Made by a program: the position numbers and the translations under genes
In this document: piece by piece, positions 51,222-60,271 of the stretch
Numbering within the stretch: position 1 is the stretch's first letter
Layout of the letters: every line of letters starts with the position of its first letter
Notes under the pieces: model-generated
The model's input: only the letters and a program-made list of their open reading frames with translations
Database searches by the model: none
What the model was told of the DNA's origin: nothing
DNA from: Thiohalocapsa sp. ML1
GTDB taxonomy: Bacteria > Pseudomonadota > Gammaproteobacteria > Chromatiales > Chromatiaceae
Assembly: GCF_001469165.1 (NCBI RefSeq)
Contig: NZ_JABX01000029.1
Span: 1-64,000 of the forward strand
Direction of reading: 5' to 3'
DNA: 64,000 nucleotides

Positions 51222-52568
51222 TTAGTTCAATTGGATCCGCTGTCCCCAAGGCACCGTGCGCTTGCCCTTGACCAGCCAGATCACGGGGTACGGCGGCTCG
51301 CGCTCGGGGAGCTGGCCGTCGGCGTCGGTGAAGTAGACGAGCAGGTCCGGACGCAGACCCTGTTTCTCGACCCATTGGAACACGGGCCGGAAGCTGGTGC
51401 CGCCGCCACCGCCCAAGCGCTTGGGGCGCTGAAAGTGCTCCCAGGGCTCGAACTCGAAGGGTGCACCCTCACACAGCGTCGCATCGCAGGGCAGCAGGGT
51501 CACGCGGGCGCGTACCTGGGCCTTGAGTGCGTCTACCTCGTCGATGAACTCCTGCATTTCGGGGTCCTTGATGGAGCCGGAGGTGTCGAGGGCGACGACG
51601 ATGTCGAGCTGGTGGCTGCGCAGGCTCGGCATGAGGTAATCGCCCTCGCGCCGCGACGGCCGCGACCAACTGTAGTCTTCGCGGGTGATGCTGTTCATGT
51701 AGCGCGCGAGCAGCATGCGCCAGGGCAGTTGCGGCTGGAGCAGGTGGTCGATCATGCGCTTGAGCTCGCCGCGGAGCTTGCCGGCCTGCATCGCCTGCTG
51801 CGCGGCGCCGGCCATGCGCTGCTGCCATTGCACCTGCAGCGTTTCGCGCTCGTCCGGGGCCAGCGGCGGCGGCGCGTCGGCAGCACCGTCGTCGCCCTGC
51901 TCCGGCTCGACCTGGCCGGCGGCGGCACCGCGGCCGTCGTCGCCGGGCTCGCCCCGGGGCGTGCCGCCGCTCGCGCCGTCCGCCCGCGGCTCGGCACCGC
52001 CGCGCTCGCCGTCGTCGCCCTCTGCCCCGCGGGACTGCTGCCGCTGGACGTCGCGCTCGTCGAGGTTGCTCTGCCTGCCCTGCTGGCCGTCCTCGGCGTC
52101 GCTGTCGTAGGCGTGGGTGTCGAGGGTCTCGGACTGGTCGTTGTCGTCGAGGAGCGGGTAGATCTCCTCCGCTGTCATGCCCTTGTACAGGGGCATTAGC
52201 AGCGCGTTTGGCGGCGGTTTCAGGCCGTCATCGACCAGGAGCGGGTTGATGGCGTAGTCGCAGGCGAGATCCCAGCGGTGCTTGACCCGGTGCTGGCGCC
52301 GCGCGAAGTGCGAGAGCGCACAGTGCAGCGCCTCGTGGGCGAGCATGAACTGCGTCTCGTCCAGCGACAGGGCGCCGATGTACTGCGGGTTGTAGTAGAA
52401 GGTCTTGGCGTCCGTGGCCGTGGTGGGGCACCAGTCGTCGCGGGCCGGCTGCATCGGCAGCCTGAGCACCAGCGCGCCGAGAAAGGGCTTATCGAGGATC
52501 AGCCGCGTGCGCGCCGAGGCGAGCTTGGTCTCGATGGCGCTGAGGTCGATATCGGCGGTGTCGGTCAT
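51222..52568 (-). CDS. VWA-like metallopeptidase-associated protein (DUF2201 type)
   Basis: A 448-aa protein usually found with a MoxR ATPase. The N-terminal putative metallopeptidase domain (about 1-130) has HEALHCALSHFARR, a HExxH zinc motif. A Glu/Asp/Gly/Arg-rich low-complexity linker follows (about 150-245). The C-terminal VWA-like domain (about 300-448) has VVALDTSGSIKD (MIDAS DxSxS) and VYFTDADGQLPE. MoxR-VWA pairs act as chaperone-like modules that insert metals or activate enzymes; the client is unknown. The moxR-like gene lies 84 bp upstream in the same direction. Confidence 0.85.
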   Translation of the reverse strand: MTDTADIDLSAIETKLASARTRLILDKPFLGALVLRLPMQPARDDWCPTTATDAKTFYYNPQYIGALSLDETQFMLAHEALHCALSHFARRQHRVKHRWDLACDYAINPLLVDDGLKPPPNALLMPLYKGMTAEEIYPLLDDNDQSETLDTHAYDSDAEDGQQGRQSNLDERDVQRQQSRGAEGDDGERGGAEPRADGASGGTPRGEPGDDGRGAAAGQVEPEQGDDGAADAPPPLAPDERETLQVQWQQRMAGAAQQAMQAGKLRGELKRMIDHLLQPQLPWRMLLARYMNSITREDYSWSRPSRREGDYLMPSLRSHQLDIVVALDTSGSIKDPEMQEFIDEVDALKAQVRARVTLLPCDATLCEGAPFEFEPWEHFQRPKRLGGGGGTSFRPVFQWVEKQGLRPDLLVYFTDADGQLPEREPPYPVIWLVKGKRTVPWGQRIQLN

Positions 52569-52603
52569 CGTTGCATACGGCGCTGATCAGTGGCCCGATT
52601 CTG

Positions 52604-52652
52604 TCGGCCCTCGGCCCTCGGCCCTCGGCCCTCGGCCCTCGGCCCTCGGCCC
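52604..52652. repeat. Perfect TCGGCCC x7 array abutting a stop codon, copy F
   Basis: Forty-nine bases are exactly seven copies of TCGGCCC. The base after the last copy is the first base of the moxR-like stop codon (52653-52655 on the minus strand). On the mRNA the stop is followed by GGGCCGA x7. Confidence 0.98.
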
Positions 52653-53696
52653 TTACTCGTATAGCATCACATCCGCGACGGCGCTGGCCCAGTCGGCGAA
52701 GGCCTGCACCTCGAACAGCTCGTTGCCCACGGCGCGGTGCAGGTCGGACACCAGCATGACGCCCATCTCGCGCTGCGGGAAGCGCCCGGCGTAGGCGAGG
52801 ATGTTGCCGATGACGGTCTGGTGCTCGGGGGTCGCCTTCGCGCGGATGGCCTTGCCGACCAGCGCCGCGGCCACCGCGTATTGCAGGTCGATCTCGCGCG
52901 GGACGGACACCTCTGCGCCGGCGCAGATGGCGTCCAGATCCGGCATCTGATCCAGACTGTTGACGAAGGCCGTCACCTCGACGCCGGCCGCCGGCCCGAC
53001 GCAGCCCTGCAGCGTGCCCTGGAGCAGTTGCGGCTCGTCCTCGAACTTCTGCAGTGCCCGATGCGCGAACTCCCAGGAGCGCGGCGACGGGAAGGCCACC
53101 GGGTTGTGTGCCGGGTCGAAGTCGAACAATAGCTCCGGGCGAAAGCGCAGGAAGGCGATGATGCGCTCGTCGATGCCGCTCGCGTAGGCCCAGGCCACCC
53201 AGTCGTCGAGGTGGGTATCCACCTCGAAGTGCGAGAAGCGGTTGGCGAGCGGTGCCGGCATGCTGTACGTCACGCCGCGGTCGCCCTGGCGGTTGCCGGC
53301 GGCGAAGATCGCCCATTGCTGCGGCACCTGGTACTCGCCCAGGCGGCGGTCGAGGATCAACTGGTAGGCCGCCGCGGACACGGCTGGTGGTGCGGAGGTG
53401 ATCTCGTCGAGAAATAGGACGCCCTGCGGGCCGTGGCGCTCGGCATCCGGCAGGATCGCCGGCACTGCCCATTCCACGCGGTCATCGACGCGAAACGGGA
53501 TGCCGCGCAGGTCGCTCGGCTCCATTTGCGACAGCCGGATGTCGATGACGGGCACGCCGTGACGCTTGGCGAGGTGCGCGACCATTTGCGACTTGCCGAC
53601 CCCGGGCGGGCCCCACAGCATCACGGGGGTGTGGTGGCCACTGGCGGTGCTGGTAAATTCGCGCTCAAGGACGCGGAGCAGTTGGGCGGGGCGCAT
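52653..53696 (-). CDS. MoxR-type AAA+ ATPase
   Basis: A 347-aa AAA+ chaperone-like ATPase. Walker A is GPPGVGKSQ (about residues 29-37), Walker B is VLFLDEITSAPP, sensor 1 lies in FAAGNRQGDRG, and an Arg finger region is PLANRF. The C-terminal lid is longer than in small MoxR proteins. It is paired with the VWA protein downstream, the typical MoxR arrangement. The product ends VADVMLYE, immediately before the heptad array. Confidence 0.9.
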   Translation of the reverse strand: MRPAQLLRVLEREFTSTASGHHTPVMLWGPPGVGKSQMVAHLAKRHGVPVIDIRLSQMEPSDLRGIPFRVDDRVEWAVPAILPDAERHGPQGVLFLDEITSAPPAVSAAAYQLILDRRLGEYQVPQQWAIFAAGNRQGDRGVTYSMPAPLANRFSHFEVDTHLDDWVAWAYASGIDERIIAFLRFRPELLFDFDPAHNPVAFPSPRSWEFAHRALQKFEDEPQLLQGTLQGCVGPAAGVEVTAFVNSLDQMPDLDAICAGAEVSVPREIDLQYAVAAALVGKAIRAKATPEHQTVIGNILAYAGRFPQREMGVMLVSDLHRAVGNELFEVQAFADWASAVADVMLYE

Positions 53697-54055
53697 GCCG
53701 GTTCGGTCTCCTATGGCGGTGCCGCTGTGACAGCGTGCGGCGCCGGGCGCTAGCTGCGCTCGTGCCGATGCGACTGTACGATGTGGTGCGCAGGACGCGG
53801 CCGCGCAAGTGCGGTGTCCGGCATGAGGTCGGGACGGTGCCGCCGGGACTTCCCCCTCTCGGTGGTACGCATTAGAAAAAAACGGTATTCTTATCCGTTA
53901 AGCTGACCGGGCCGGTCGGGGATCGCCATCACCCAGTCCATCGCCGCAGAAAAGGCGCCGGAGCCGGGCGGTGCGGGGCGGGTCAGCGACAGCCACGGCG
54001 ACCTGATGCAAGGGTCGCAAGCGCCAAACCAAGAACGCGAATGCGGAGAGCGGAG
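53697..54055. other. Divergent intergenic region
   Basis: A 359-bp gap between moxR and the small gene at 54056. The only notable feature is an AT-rich patch at about 53870-53905 (AGAAAAAAACGGTATTCTTAT), a likely promoter zone for the small gene. No coding sequence is supported. Confidence 0.5.
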
Positions 54056-54253
54056 ATGAACCAGTTCTACTACGACGCCGTAACCAAGATGGAGCAGTTG
54101 GGTGTCGACGACGAGTACGTGCAGGGTTGGCAGTGCGGTTTCCTGCAGAACCCGAAGCGCGAGGATCAGCGCCTCACCGAGGCCTACGAGGCCGGCTACG
54201 CCGACGGCGAAGAGAAAAACACCGACAACTTCGGCGAGTGGGTCAAGAGCTGA
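54056..54253 (+). CDS. Small acidic conserved protein of unknown function
   Basis: A 65-aa soluble protein, MNQFYYDAVTKMEQLGVDD at the start, with two GY/GW-type helices: YVQGWQCGFLQNPKRED and TEAYEAGYADGEE. This recalls the paired-helix pattern of ribosome modulation factor, but charge and length differ, so that name is not given. ATG 54056 has GGAGAGCGG upstream. Its own promoter zone and terminator (54361) suggest a separately regulated, possibly abundant product. Confidence 0.65.
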   Translation: MNQFYYDAVTKMEQLGVDDEYVQGWQCGFLQNPKREDQRLTEAYEAGYADGEEKNTDNFGEWVKS

Positions 54254-54360
54254 CCGCCGGATGATCTGCCCTGCGCGCGCGCTTGCAGGTGCGCTGCCCC
54301 GGGCATCGGGAACCAGGTTTTCGGTCGGGCCGCCACCATGGTCCGGCCGGCACGCAGACG

Positions 54361-54388
54361 AGGCGGGTGATCCCCGCCTTTTCTTTTG
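54361..54388 (+). terminator. Intrinsic terminator after the small gene
   Basis: A 7-bp stem AGGCGGG/CCCGCCT with 5-nt loop, followed by TTTTCTTTT-type sequence. It is about 110 bp after the small gene's stop and 40 bp before the next start. Confidence 0.75.
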
Positions 54389-54428
54389 CCATCATGGTGC
54401 CCTTTCCCGGCACGGATTTTCGCACCTG

Positions 54429-55334
54429 ATGACTAGCTATACCGCTGCCCGGCGGCTGCGGGCCCTGCTCGCGGAGCCCGGCTGCCGGACCATGCCCTGT
54501 TGCTTCGACGCCCTGTCCGCACGCCTCGTCGAGCAGGCGGGCTTTCCACTGACCTTCATGAGCGGCTTCGCCGTGTCGGCGGCGCGCGCGGCGCTGCCGG
54601 ATACGGGGCTCCTGTCGGTGACGGAGATGCTCGACCAGGGCCGCTCCATCTGCGATGCCGTCTCCATCCCCGTCATCGGCGACGGCGACACGGGCCACGG
54701 TAACGTGGTCAACGTGCATCGCACCGTGGCGCAGTTCGCCAGGGCCGGCTTCGCCGGGATCATGATCGAGGACCAGGTAGCACCCAAGCGCTGTGGCCAC
54801 ACCGGCGTGCGCCAGGTGGTGGAGCGCGCCGAAGCCGAGCGGCGCATCCGCGCCGCGGTCGCCGCCCGGGAGGCCGGCGCGGATCTGATCATCGTCGCCC
54901 GCACCGATGCCCGCAGCGCGCTGGAAGCCGCGGCAGGCCCGGAGCGGGCGCTCGCCGAGGCCATCGACCGGCTCAAGGCCTTCGCGGACTTGGGCGCCGA
55001 CGTGCTCTTTCTGGAGGCGCCGCGCAACGAGGCCGAGATGGCGCGCTGCACGCGTGAGGCCCCCGGCCTGCACATGGTGAACATGCTGGAAGACGGCATC
55101 ACGCCGCTCCTGCCCGACGCGCGCTTGGCGGAGCTCGGCTACAAGCTCGCGGCCTACCCGCTGACGCTCCTGGCCTGCGCCGTGCATGCGATGCAGGTGG
55201 CGCTGGCGCAGCTCGGCGCCGGGCAGGTGCCGCAGTACCGCGTGAGCTTCGAGGCGCTGCGCGCTCTGGTGGGCTTCGATGCCTACGACGCGATGCTGGC
55301 CCGCTACGAGGCGCCGCCCAAGGCGTCGCGTTGA
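54429..55334 (+). CDS. Isocitrate lyase / PEP phosphomutase family protein
   Basis: A TIM-barrel lyase of 301 aa. Motifs of the superfamily are present: FMSGFAVSAA, VIGDGDTGHGN (metal-binding Asp), GIMIEDQVAPKRCGHTG and IIVARTDAR. The active-site loop reads KRCGH, keeping the Cys found in lyases and absent from PEP mutases, so a carbon-carbon lyase (methylisocitrate lyase- or oxaloacetate decarboxylase-like) is more likely than a phosphonate enzyme. Length fits the short PrpB class. There are no prp genes near. Confidence 0.85.
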   Translation: MTSYTAARRLRALLAEPGCRTMPCCFDALSARLVEQAGFPLTFMSGFAVSAARAALPDTGLLSVTEMLDQGRSICDAVSIPVIGDGDTGHGNVVNVHRTVAQFARAGFAGIMIEDQVAPKRCGHTGVRQVVERAEAERRIRAAVAAREAGADLIIVARTDARSALEAAAGPERALAEAIDRLKAFADLGADVLFLEAPRNEAEMARCTREAPGLHMVNMLEDGITPLLPDARLAELGYKLAAYPLTLLACAVHAMQVALAQLGAGQVPQYRVSFEALRALVGFDAYDAMLARYEAPPKASR

Positions 55335-55354
55335 ATGCCTATTTGGCCCACTAG

Positions 55355-55441
55355 ACTTGCGGAGCCCGCTCCTTGCCGCAAGTCGAAGGGCCGAGGGCCG
55401 AGGGCCGAGGGCCGAGGAGGCCTCCCTTGGCCCTAGGCCCT
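55355..55441. repeat. Dispersed GGGCCGA-family element, copy G
   Basis: An outer stem ACTTGCGG/CCGCAAGT (55355-55383), then GGGCCGA x4 (55388-55415), then GAGGCCTCCCTTGGCCC. The left part, GCCGCAAGTCGAAGGGCC, corresponds to the reverse complement of the TTCACCTGCGGC flank of copies B and H with few changes. It lies between the PEP-mutase-family and Sel1 genes. Confidence 0.85.
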
Positions 55442-55465
55442 TTTGCCCCACGCAAATCTAGACCC

Positions 55466-55807
55466 ATGCCCGACAACAGCTACCTGAAAGACCTGATTCT
55501 GCTCCGCAACGACCCGAGCAAGGTCGGCCCCGTGCGTGCGGCCGCCGAGCGCGGCGAGGTGGACGCGCAGTACGCGCTGGGCCTGATCTACGCGGAAGGG
55601 CGCGGTGTGGCCATCGACCTCGCGCAGGCGCACTACTGGCTGTCGCTGGCCATCGAGCAGGGCGACCGCGACGCGGAGCTGCTGCGCAACATCGTCGGCA
55701 GCCAGATGAGCGACGAGGAATACGCCGCCGCCAAGCGGCTGCGCGCCGGGGCGGCGCTCAAGCTCGTCGCCGCTGCCGGTGCCGGCGATCCGCCCGACGC
55801 GGGCTGA
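55466..55807 (+). CDS. Sel1-repeat protein
   Basis: A 113-aa soluble protein with one to two Sel1-like (TPR-related) repeats: DAQYALGLIYAEGRGVAIDL and AQAHYWLSLAIEQGDRDAE. Such short helical repeats mediate protein contacts. ATG 55466 is chosen, since the upstream frame is only translated repeat element. It may share a transcript with the ABC exporter that follows after 33 bp. Confidence 0.8.
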   Translation: MPDNSYLKDLILLRNDPSKVGPVRAAAERGEVDAQYALGLIYAEGRGVAIDLAQAHYWLSLAIEQGDRDAELLRNIVGSQMSDEEYAAAKRLRAGAALKLVAAAGAGDPPDAG

Positions 55808-55840
55808 CCGGTCTCGACCGCGCTTCTCGACCGCGCTCAA

Positions 55841-56751
<911 letters not shown>

Positions 56752-56752
<1 letters not shown>

Positions 56753-57534
56753 TGGCCGCAGACTGGTCGCTGCCGCGCCCCGGCCGCGGTGCGCTCGCCG
56801 TGTGGCGGCGCAACCTGCGGGTCTGGCGCAAGCTGCTCGCGCCGGCGGTGGTGCTCAACTTCGGCGAGCCGACGCTGTACCTGCTCGGCCTCGGCTTCGG
56901 CCTGGGGGCCTTCATCGACACCATGAGCGGCATGCCGTACCTGGTGTTTCTCGCCTCGGGCATCATCGCCTCCAGCGCCATGACCACGGCGAGCTTCGAG
57001 GCGACCTATTCGGTGTTCACGCGCATGCAGGTGCAGCGCACCTACGAGGCCATGCTGGCGACGCCGCTGACGCTCGACGATATCCTCGCCGGGGAGCTCC
57101 TGTGGTGCGCGACCAAGGCCACCTTCAGCGCCGCGGCCATCTTGGCCGTGGCGACGCTGCTCGGCGTCGTCGGCGGCTGGCAGGCGCTCTGGGTGCTGCC
57201 GCTGGCCTTCCTGATCGGGCTGTGTTTCGCCGGCCCCGCGCTCGTGATGAGCGCGGTGTCGGACAACTACGATTTCTTCAACTACTACTTCGTGCTGGGC
57301 GTGACGCCGATGCTGATCCTGTCCGGGGTGTTCTACCCCATCGAGGGGCTGCCGGAGGGCGCGCAGGCGGCCATCCAGGTCTTGCCGCTGGCCCACGCCA
57401 TCGCGCTGACCCGCCCGCTGGTGGCGGGGCTGCCCGTCAACGACGTGCTGCTCCATGTCGCCGTGCTCGTCGCCTATGCCGCGGGCGGCTTCCATGTGGC
57501 GCTGGCACTCACGCGGCGGCGGCTGCTCGTTTGA
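56752..57534 (+). CDS. ABC-2 exporter permease (NodJ-like)
   Basis: Membrane subunit of the exporter, 260 aa with six predicted helices. The family block GLGFGLGAFIDTMSGMPYL, LASGIIASSAMTTASFEATYSVFTRM-type sequence and the C-terminal motif LILSGVFYPIEGLP match NodJ-type permeases. ATG 56752 overlaps the ATPase stop. It ends near repeat copy H, which separates it from the convergent DSF synthase gene. Confidence 0.92.
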
Positions 57535-57574
57535 CGCGGCGGCGGGTCCGCGGCTTGACGGCGCCGAGGGTTTT

Positions 57575-57660
57575 CAGATGAGCCAGGTTGCCAACGGAAG
57601 AAGGGCCAAGGGAGGAGCCCTCCTCGGCCCTCGGCCCTCGGCCCTTGGTTCACCTGCGGC
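57575..57660. repeat. Dispersed GGGCCGA-family element, copy H (most complete)
   Basis: Left flank CAGATGAGCCAGGT (57575-57588, as at 407), palindromic core AGGGCCAAGGGAGGAGCCC (57602-57620) with TCGGCCC heptads to the right, and right flank TTCACCTGCGGC (57649-57660, as at 1551). It lies between convergent genes. With both flanks it best defines the element: about 86 bp. Confidence 0.85.
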
Positions 57661-57727
57661 GACGACCGGAAGTGCGCAAGAAAGCGCTCCGCGTCCTGGT
57701 CGGTCTGAGGCTGCGCCTCGCTAGGCT

Positions 57728-58588
57728 TCAGGCCGCGCGCGAGCCGAGCTGCGTCTGGCGCGAGACCAGGCGCTGCATCATGCGCAGATCCCGCGACTCG
57801 ATGCGCAGCGCCGCGTCCACCCAGATCTGCACGATGCGATCGAGCTCTGCAAAGGTAATGGGATCGATGCTGTCGCGCGCCCGGCGCAGCGCGGCGAAGC
57901 CGTTGCGCGCGCGCTCCTCGCGGCGGATGTGGGCGTAGACGGCGAGCTCGCCCTCGCCCGGCTCCGCGAGCACGTCCACGAGACCCATGTCGTAGAGCGT
58001 CTCGGCACTGTAGAGCTCGCCGCTCAGGATCATGCGCTCCGCCTGCTTCGGTCCCAGCTTGCGCGAGAGCAGGCTGTAGGCGCCCATGCCCGGGAACAGG
58101 TTGAACAGGATCTCCGGGAAGCCGAGCTGCGTCCCCTTCTCGGCGATCAGCACGTCACTCGAGAGCGCCGCCTCGAAGCCGCCGCCGAGGGCATCGCCCT
58201 GCACTAGCGAGATGGTCGTGATGGGCCGGCCGAAGCGGGACATGTTCGCGTACAGCGCGTCGATGCACTTCCTGCCGTAGCGGTACAGGCCGTCGCGGTC
58301 CTTGCGCTGGATGTGGCTGTGGAACAGGTCGAGGTCGCCGCCTAAGTTGTAGGTGCCGGGCCGCGCCGAGGCGATGACGTGGTAGTGCATGTCGAGCGTG
58401 CCGCCGTGGCGGCGCAGGTGGCTGAACCAGTCGTTCAGCTCGTCCAGCATGCCGTCGCTGAAGCAGGGACGGCCCTCGGGCTGCATGTAGCACCAGCCGA
58501 CCTGGTGCTGCTTGTCGATGTGGACGGCGAGCTGCTCGTAGGACGGGGTGGCGCAGGTCAGATCGATGATGGAAGCGAACGCGTGCAT
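57728..58588 (-). CDS. rpfF: DSF-type quorum-signal synthase (RpfF-like crotonase)
   Basis: A crotonase-fold enzyme of 286 aa that probably makes a cis-2-unsaturated fatty acid signal from acyl-ACP. It follows Xanthomonas RpfF closely in the landmark blocks: YNLGGDLDLF, SLVQGDALGGGFEAALS, FPEILFNLFPGMGAYS, IWVDAALRIE and LRMMQRLVSRQ. The two catalytic glutamates (E141 and E161 in RpfF) correspond to E139 and E159 here. ATG 58588 is chosen; the upstream open frame is without homology. No sensor kinase (rpfC) or rpfG is near. Ordinary enoyl-CoA hydratases lack this NLGGDLDLF/FPGMGAYS combination. Confidence 0.85.
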   Translation of the reverse strand: MHAFASIIDLTCATPSYEQLAVHIDKQHQVGWCYMQPEGRPCFSDGMLDELNDWFSHLRRHGGTLDMHYHVIASARPGTYNLGGDLDLFHSHIQRKDRDGLYRYGRKCIDALYANMSRFGRPITTISLVQGDALGGGFEAALSSDVLIAEKGTQLGFPEILFNLFPGMGAYSLLSRKLGPKQAERMILSGELYSAETLYDMGLVDVLAEPGEGELAVYAHIRREERARNGFAALRRARDSIDPITFAELDRIVQIWVDAALRIESRDLRMMQRLVSRQTQLGSRAA

Positions 58589-59332
58589 TGCAATGGACTC
58601 CGGGTCGACGGTTGGGTTGATGCCGAACCGGGTCCGCCGCGGCCAGCAACACCCCTGACGGCCGACTAGCCGCACGGACGACGTTGCAGCGCCGCGCGCA
58701 CGGGCCCGGGTTCGGGGTCGTTGTGCGTGCCGAGAATGTGTTCTTTGTATTGCTCCATGCGGCGTCCCGCCCGCTCGGGGCAGGGCGGTCGAGAGCATGG
58801 CGTGGGGGTTTGCTGCCCCCGTGCCGGGCGCGCGAGCGCCCTGTTTTGCCGGCCTTGGCCCTTCGCCCGTGGGCTGGCGTGTCGGCGCCGGTCGCTTTGC
58901 CGTGATGTGCCGAGTACGGGCAAGGCCTATCCCGGATACCACTTGATTCCCATTCTGCGGGAAAGGCGATCTACTGATTCGATGCTGGGGAAAGCGCTGA
59001 CCACGTTTTTCGGTAGTAGCCCCGGGACGGCCGGCGACTTGACGCCCGAGCCGCATCAGGGCATGGCCGCGGGCTGCGTCTGTCCGCCGCATCAACGCCG
59101 AGCGCCGAGCGCCGAGTGCGGCGCAAGCCGGAGGCGTCCACGCGCATGGGCCATCGATTGATCTGGCGCAGGCAATCCGGACTCGCCGCCGGTGACCGGG
59201 CACTGCCGGCCGGATCGCGGGCCTGGGTCAATTGACGGGTTTCCGGCGCCTGTCTATCTTGTTTGACACCTTGGCGCGACAAGCCGAATTGACATTCCGG
59301 GTCCGCGACCCGGACAGCGAGGCCGACCAACT
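58589..59332. other. Divergent intergenic region before the photosynthesis genes
   Basis: A 744-bp gap between rpfF and crtE. The last 100 bp hold the PpsR-type site and TTGACA elements described separately. The rest shows no gene; a 30-codon frame at 58666-58758 on the minus strand is unconvincing. Confidence 0.6.
59251..59268 (+). promoter_or_regulatory. PpsR/CrtJ-type operator before crtE
   Basis: TGT-N12-ACA fits exactly (TGT 59251-59253, ACA 59266-59268). The right half is part of a perfect TTGACA (59263-59268); a good -10 is not evident. PpsR/CrtJ represses bch and crt genes under oxygen through this motif, usually as two sites. Confidence 0.6.
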
Positions 59333-60199
59333 GTGGATGCCCTGCAACGCATCGAGCGCGCCCTGCTCGCCGCCCTGGACCTGGGTATTGCCCCGGACGG
59401 GCCGCCACGCCTCGGCGCCGCCGCCCGCCATGCGGTGCTGACGCCGGGCTCCCGCGCCCGCCCGCGCCTGGTGCTCGCGGTAGCCGCGGCCTGCGGCGAC
59501 GACGCCCCGGCCGTGTCCGACGCCGCCGCCGCGTCGCTGGAGCTGCTGCACTGTGCATCGCTCGTGCACGACGACATGCCCGTCTTCGACGACGCCGACA
59601 CCCGCCGCGGCGAGCCCACGGTGCACAAGCTCTACGGCGATCAGATCGCGCTCTTGGTTGGCGACGGGCTCATCGTGCTGGCATTCGAGAACCTCGCCTG
59701 GCACGCGCGCCTGCATCCGCAGCGCCTGGGGCCTCTGACGCTGATCACCGCCCGCGCCGTCGGCATCGGCCACGGCATCGTTGCCGGGCAAGCCTGGGAA
59801 TGCGAAGAGCACGTGGACCTGACCCAGTACCACCGCGAGAAGACCGCGGCGCTGTTCTCGGCAGCCACCGAAGCCGGCGCTGCCGCCGCGGGCATGGAGC
59901 CCGCCCCCTGGCACACCCTCGGCGAGAACCTGGGCCTGGCCTACCAGGTGGCGGACGACCTGCGCGATGTCACCGGCGATGCCGCGGCCCTCGGCAAGCC
60001 GGTGGGTCAGGACGCCGTCCATGGCCGCCCGAGTGCCGTGTCCGAGCTCGGCGTCGACGGTGCCATCGCGCGCCTGACCGCACTGCTCGACGAGGCCGTC
60101 GCGTCCATCCCGGCGTGTCCCGGCCGCGACAAGCTCGCCGCGATGGCGCGTGCGGAAATGGAGCGGCTGTTGCCGAAAGGACTCAGGGCCAGGGGCTAG
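59333..60199 (+). CDS. crtE: Geranylgeranyl diphosphate synthase
   Basis: Makes C20 GGPP for carotenoids and the bacteriochlorophyll tail. 288 aa from GTG 59333. The first aspartate motif is DDMPVFDD and the second DDLRD, with GARPRLVL-type start (SRARPRLVLAVAAA) and GQAWE between. It opens the crtE-crtF-bchCXY arm. The last residues (RARG) and the TAG stop (60197-60199) are encoded inside a heptad array. Confidence 0.95.
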   Translation: MDALQRIERALLAALDLGIAPDGPPRLGAAARHAVLTPGSRARPRLVLAVAAACGDDAPAVSDAAAASLELLHCASLVHDDMPVFDDADTRRGEPTVHKLYGDQIALLVGDGLIVLAFENLAWHARLHPQRLGPLTLITARAVGIGHGIVAGQAWECEEHVDLTQYHREKTAALFSAATEAGAAAAGMEPAPWHTLGENLGLAYQVADDLRDVTGDAAALGKPVGQDAVHGRPSAVSELGVDGAIARLTALLDEAVASIPACPGRDKLAAMARAEMERLLPKGLRARG

Positions 60200-60228
60200 G
60201 CGCCAGGCGCCAGGCGCCAGGCGCTGGG
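60187..60228. repeat. CGCCAGG-type heptad array (6 units) containing the crtE stop
   Basis: Units from 60187: GGCCAGG, GGCTAGG, CGCCAGG x3, CGCTGGG, all 7 nt. The crtE TAG stop is created by the C-to-T change in unit two (GGCTAGG). The array ends 43 bp before crtF. Confidence 0.96.
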
Positions 60229-60271
60229 AGCTGAACAAGCATTTGTCCGACCATCACAGGAACTAACACCC

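Noticed and set aside
54056-54253. Naming the small gene ribosome modulation factor
   Set aside because: Only the paired-helix rhythm is similar. RMF is basic, whereas this protein is acidic and lacks the RMF core residues.
58666-58758. A 30-codon minus-strand frame (MEQYKEHILGTHND)
   Set aside because: Normal-looking composition but too short, with no ribosome site or known family. It is kept as unassigned intergenic DNA.
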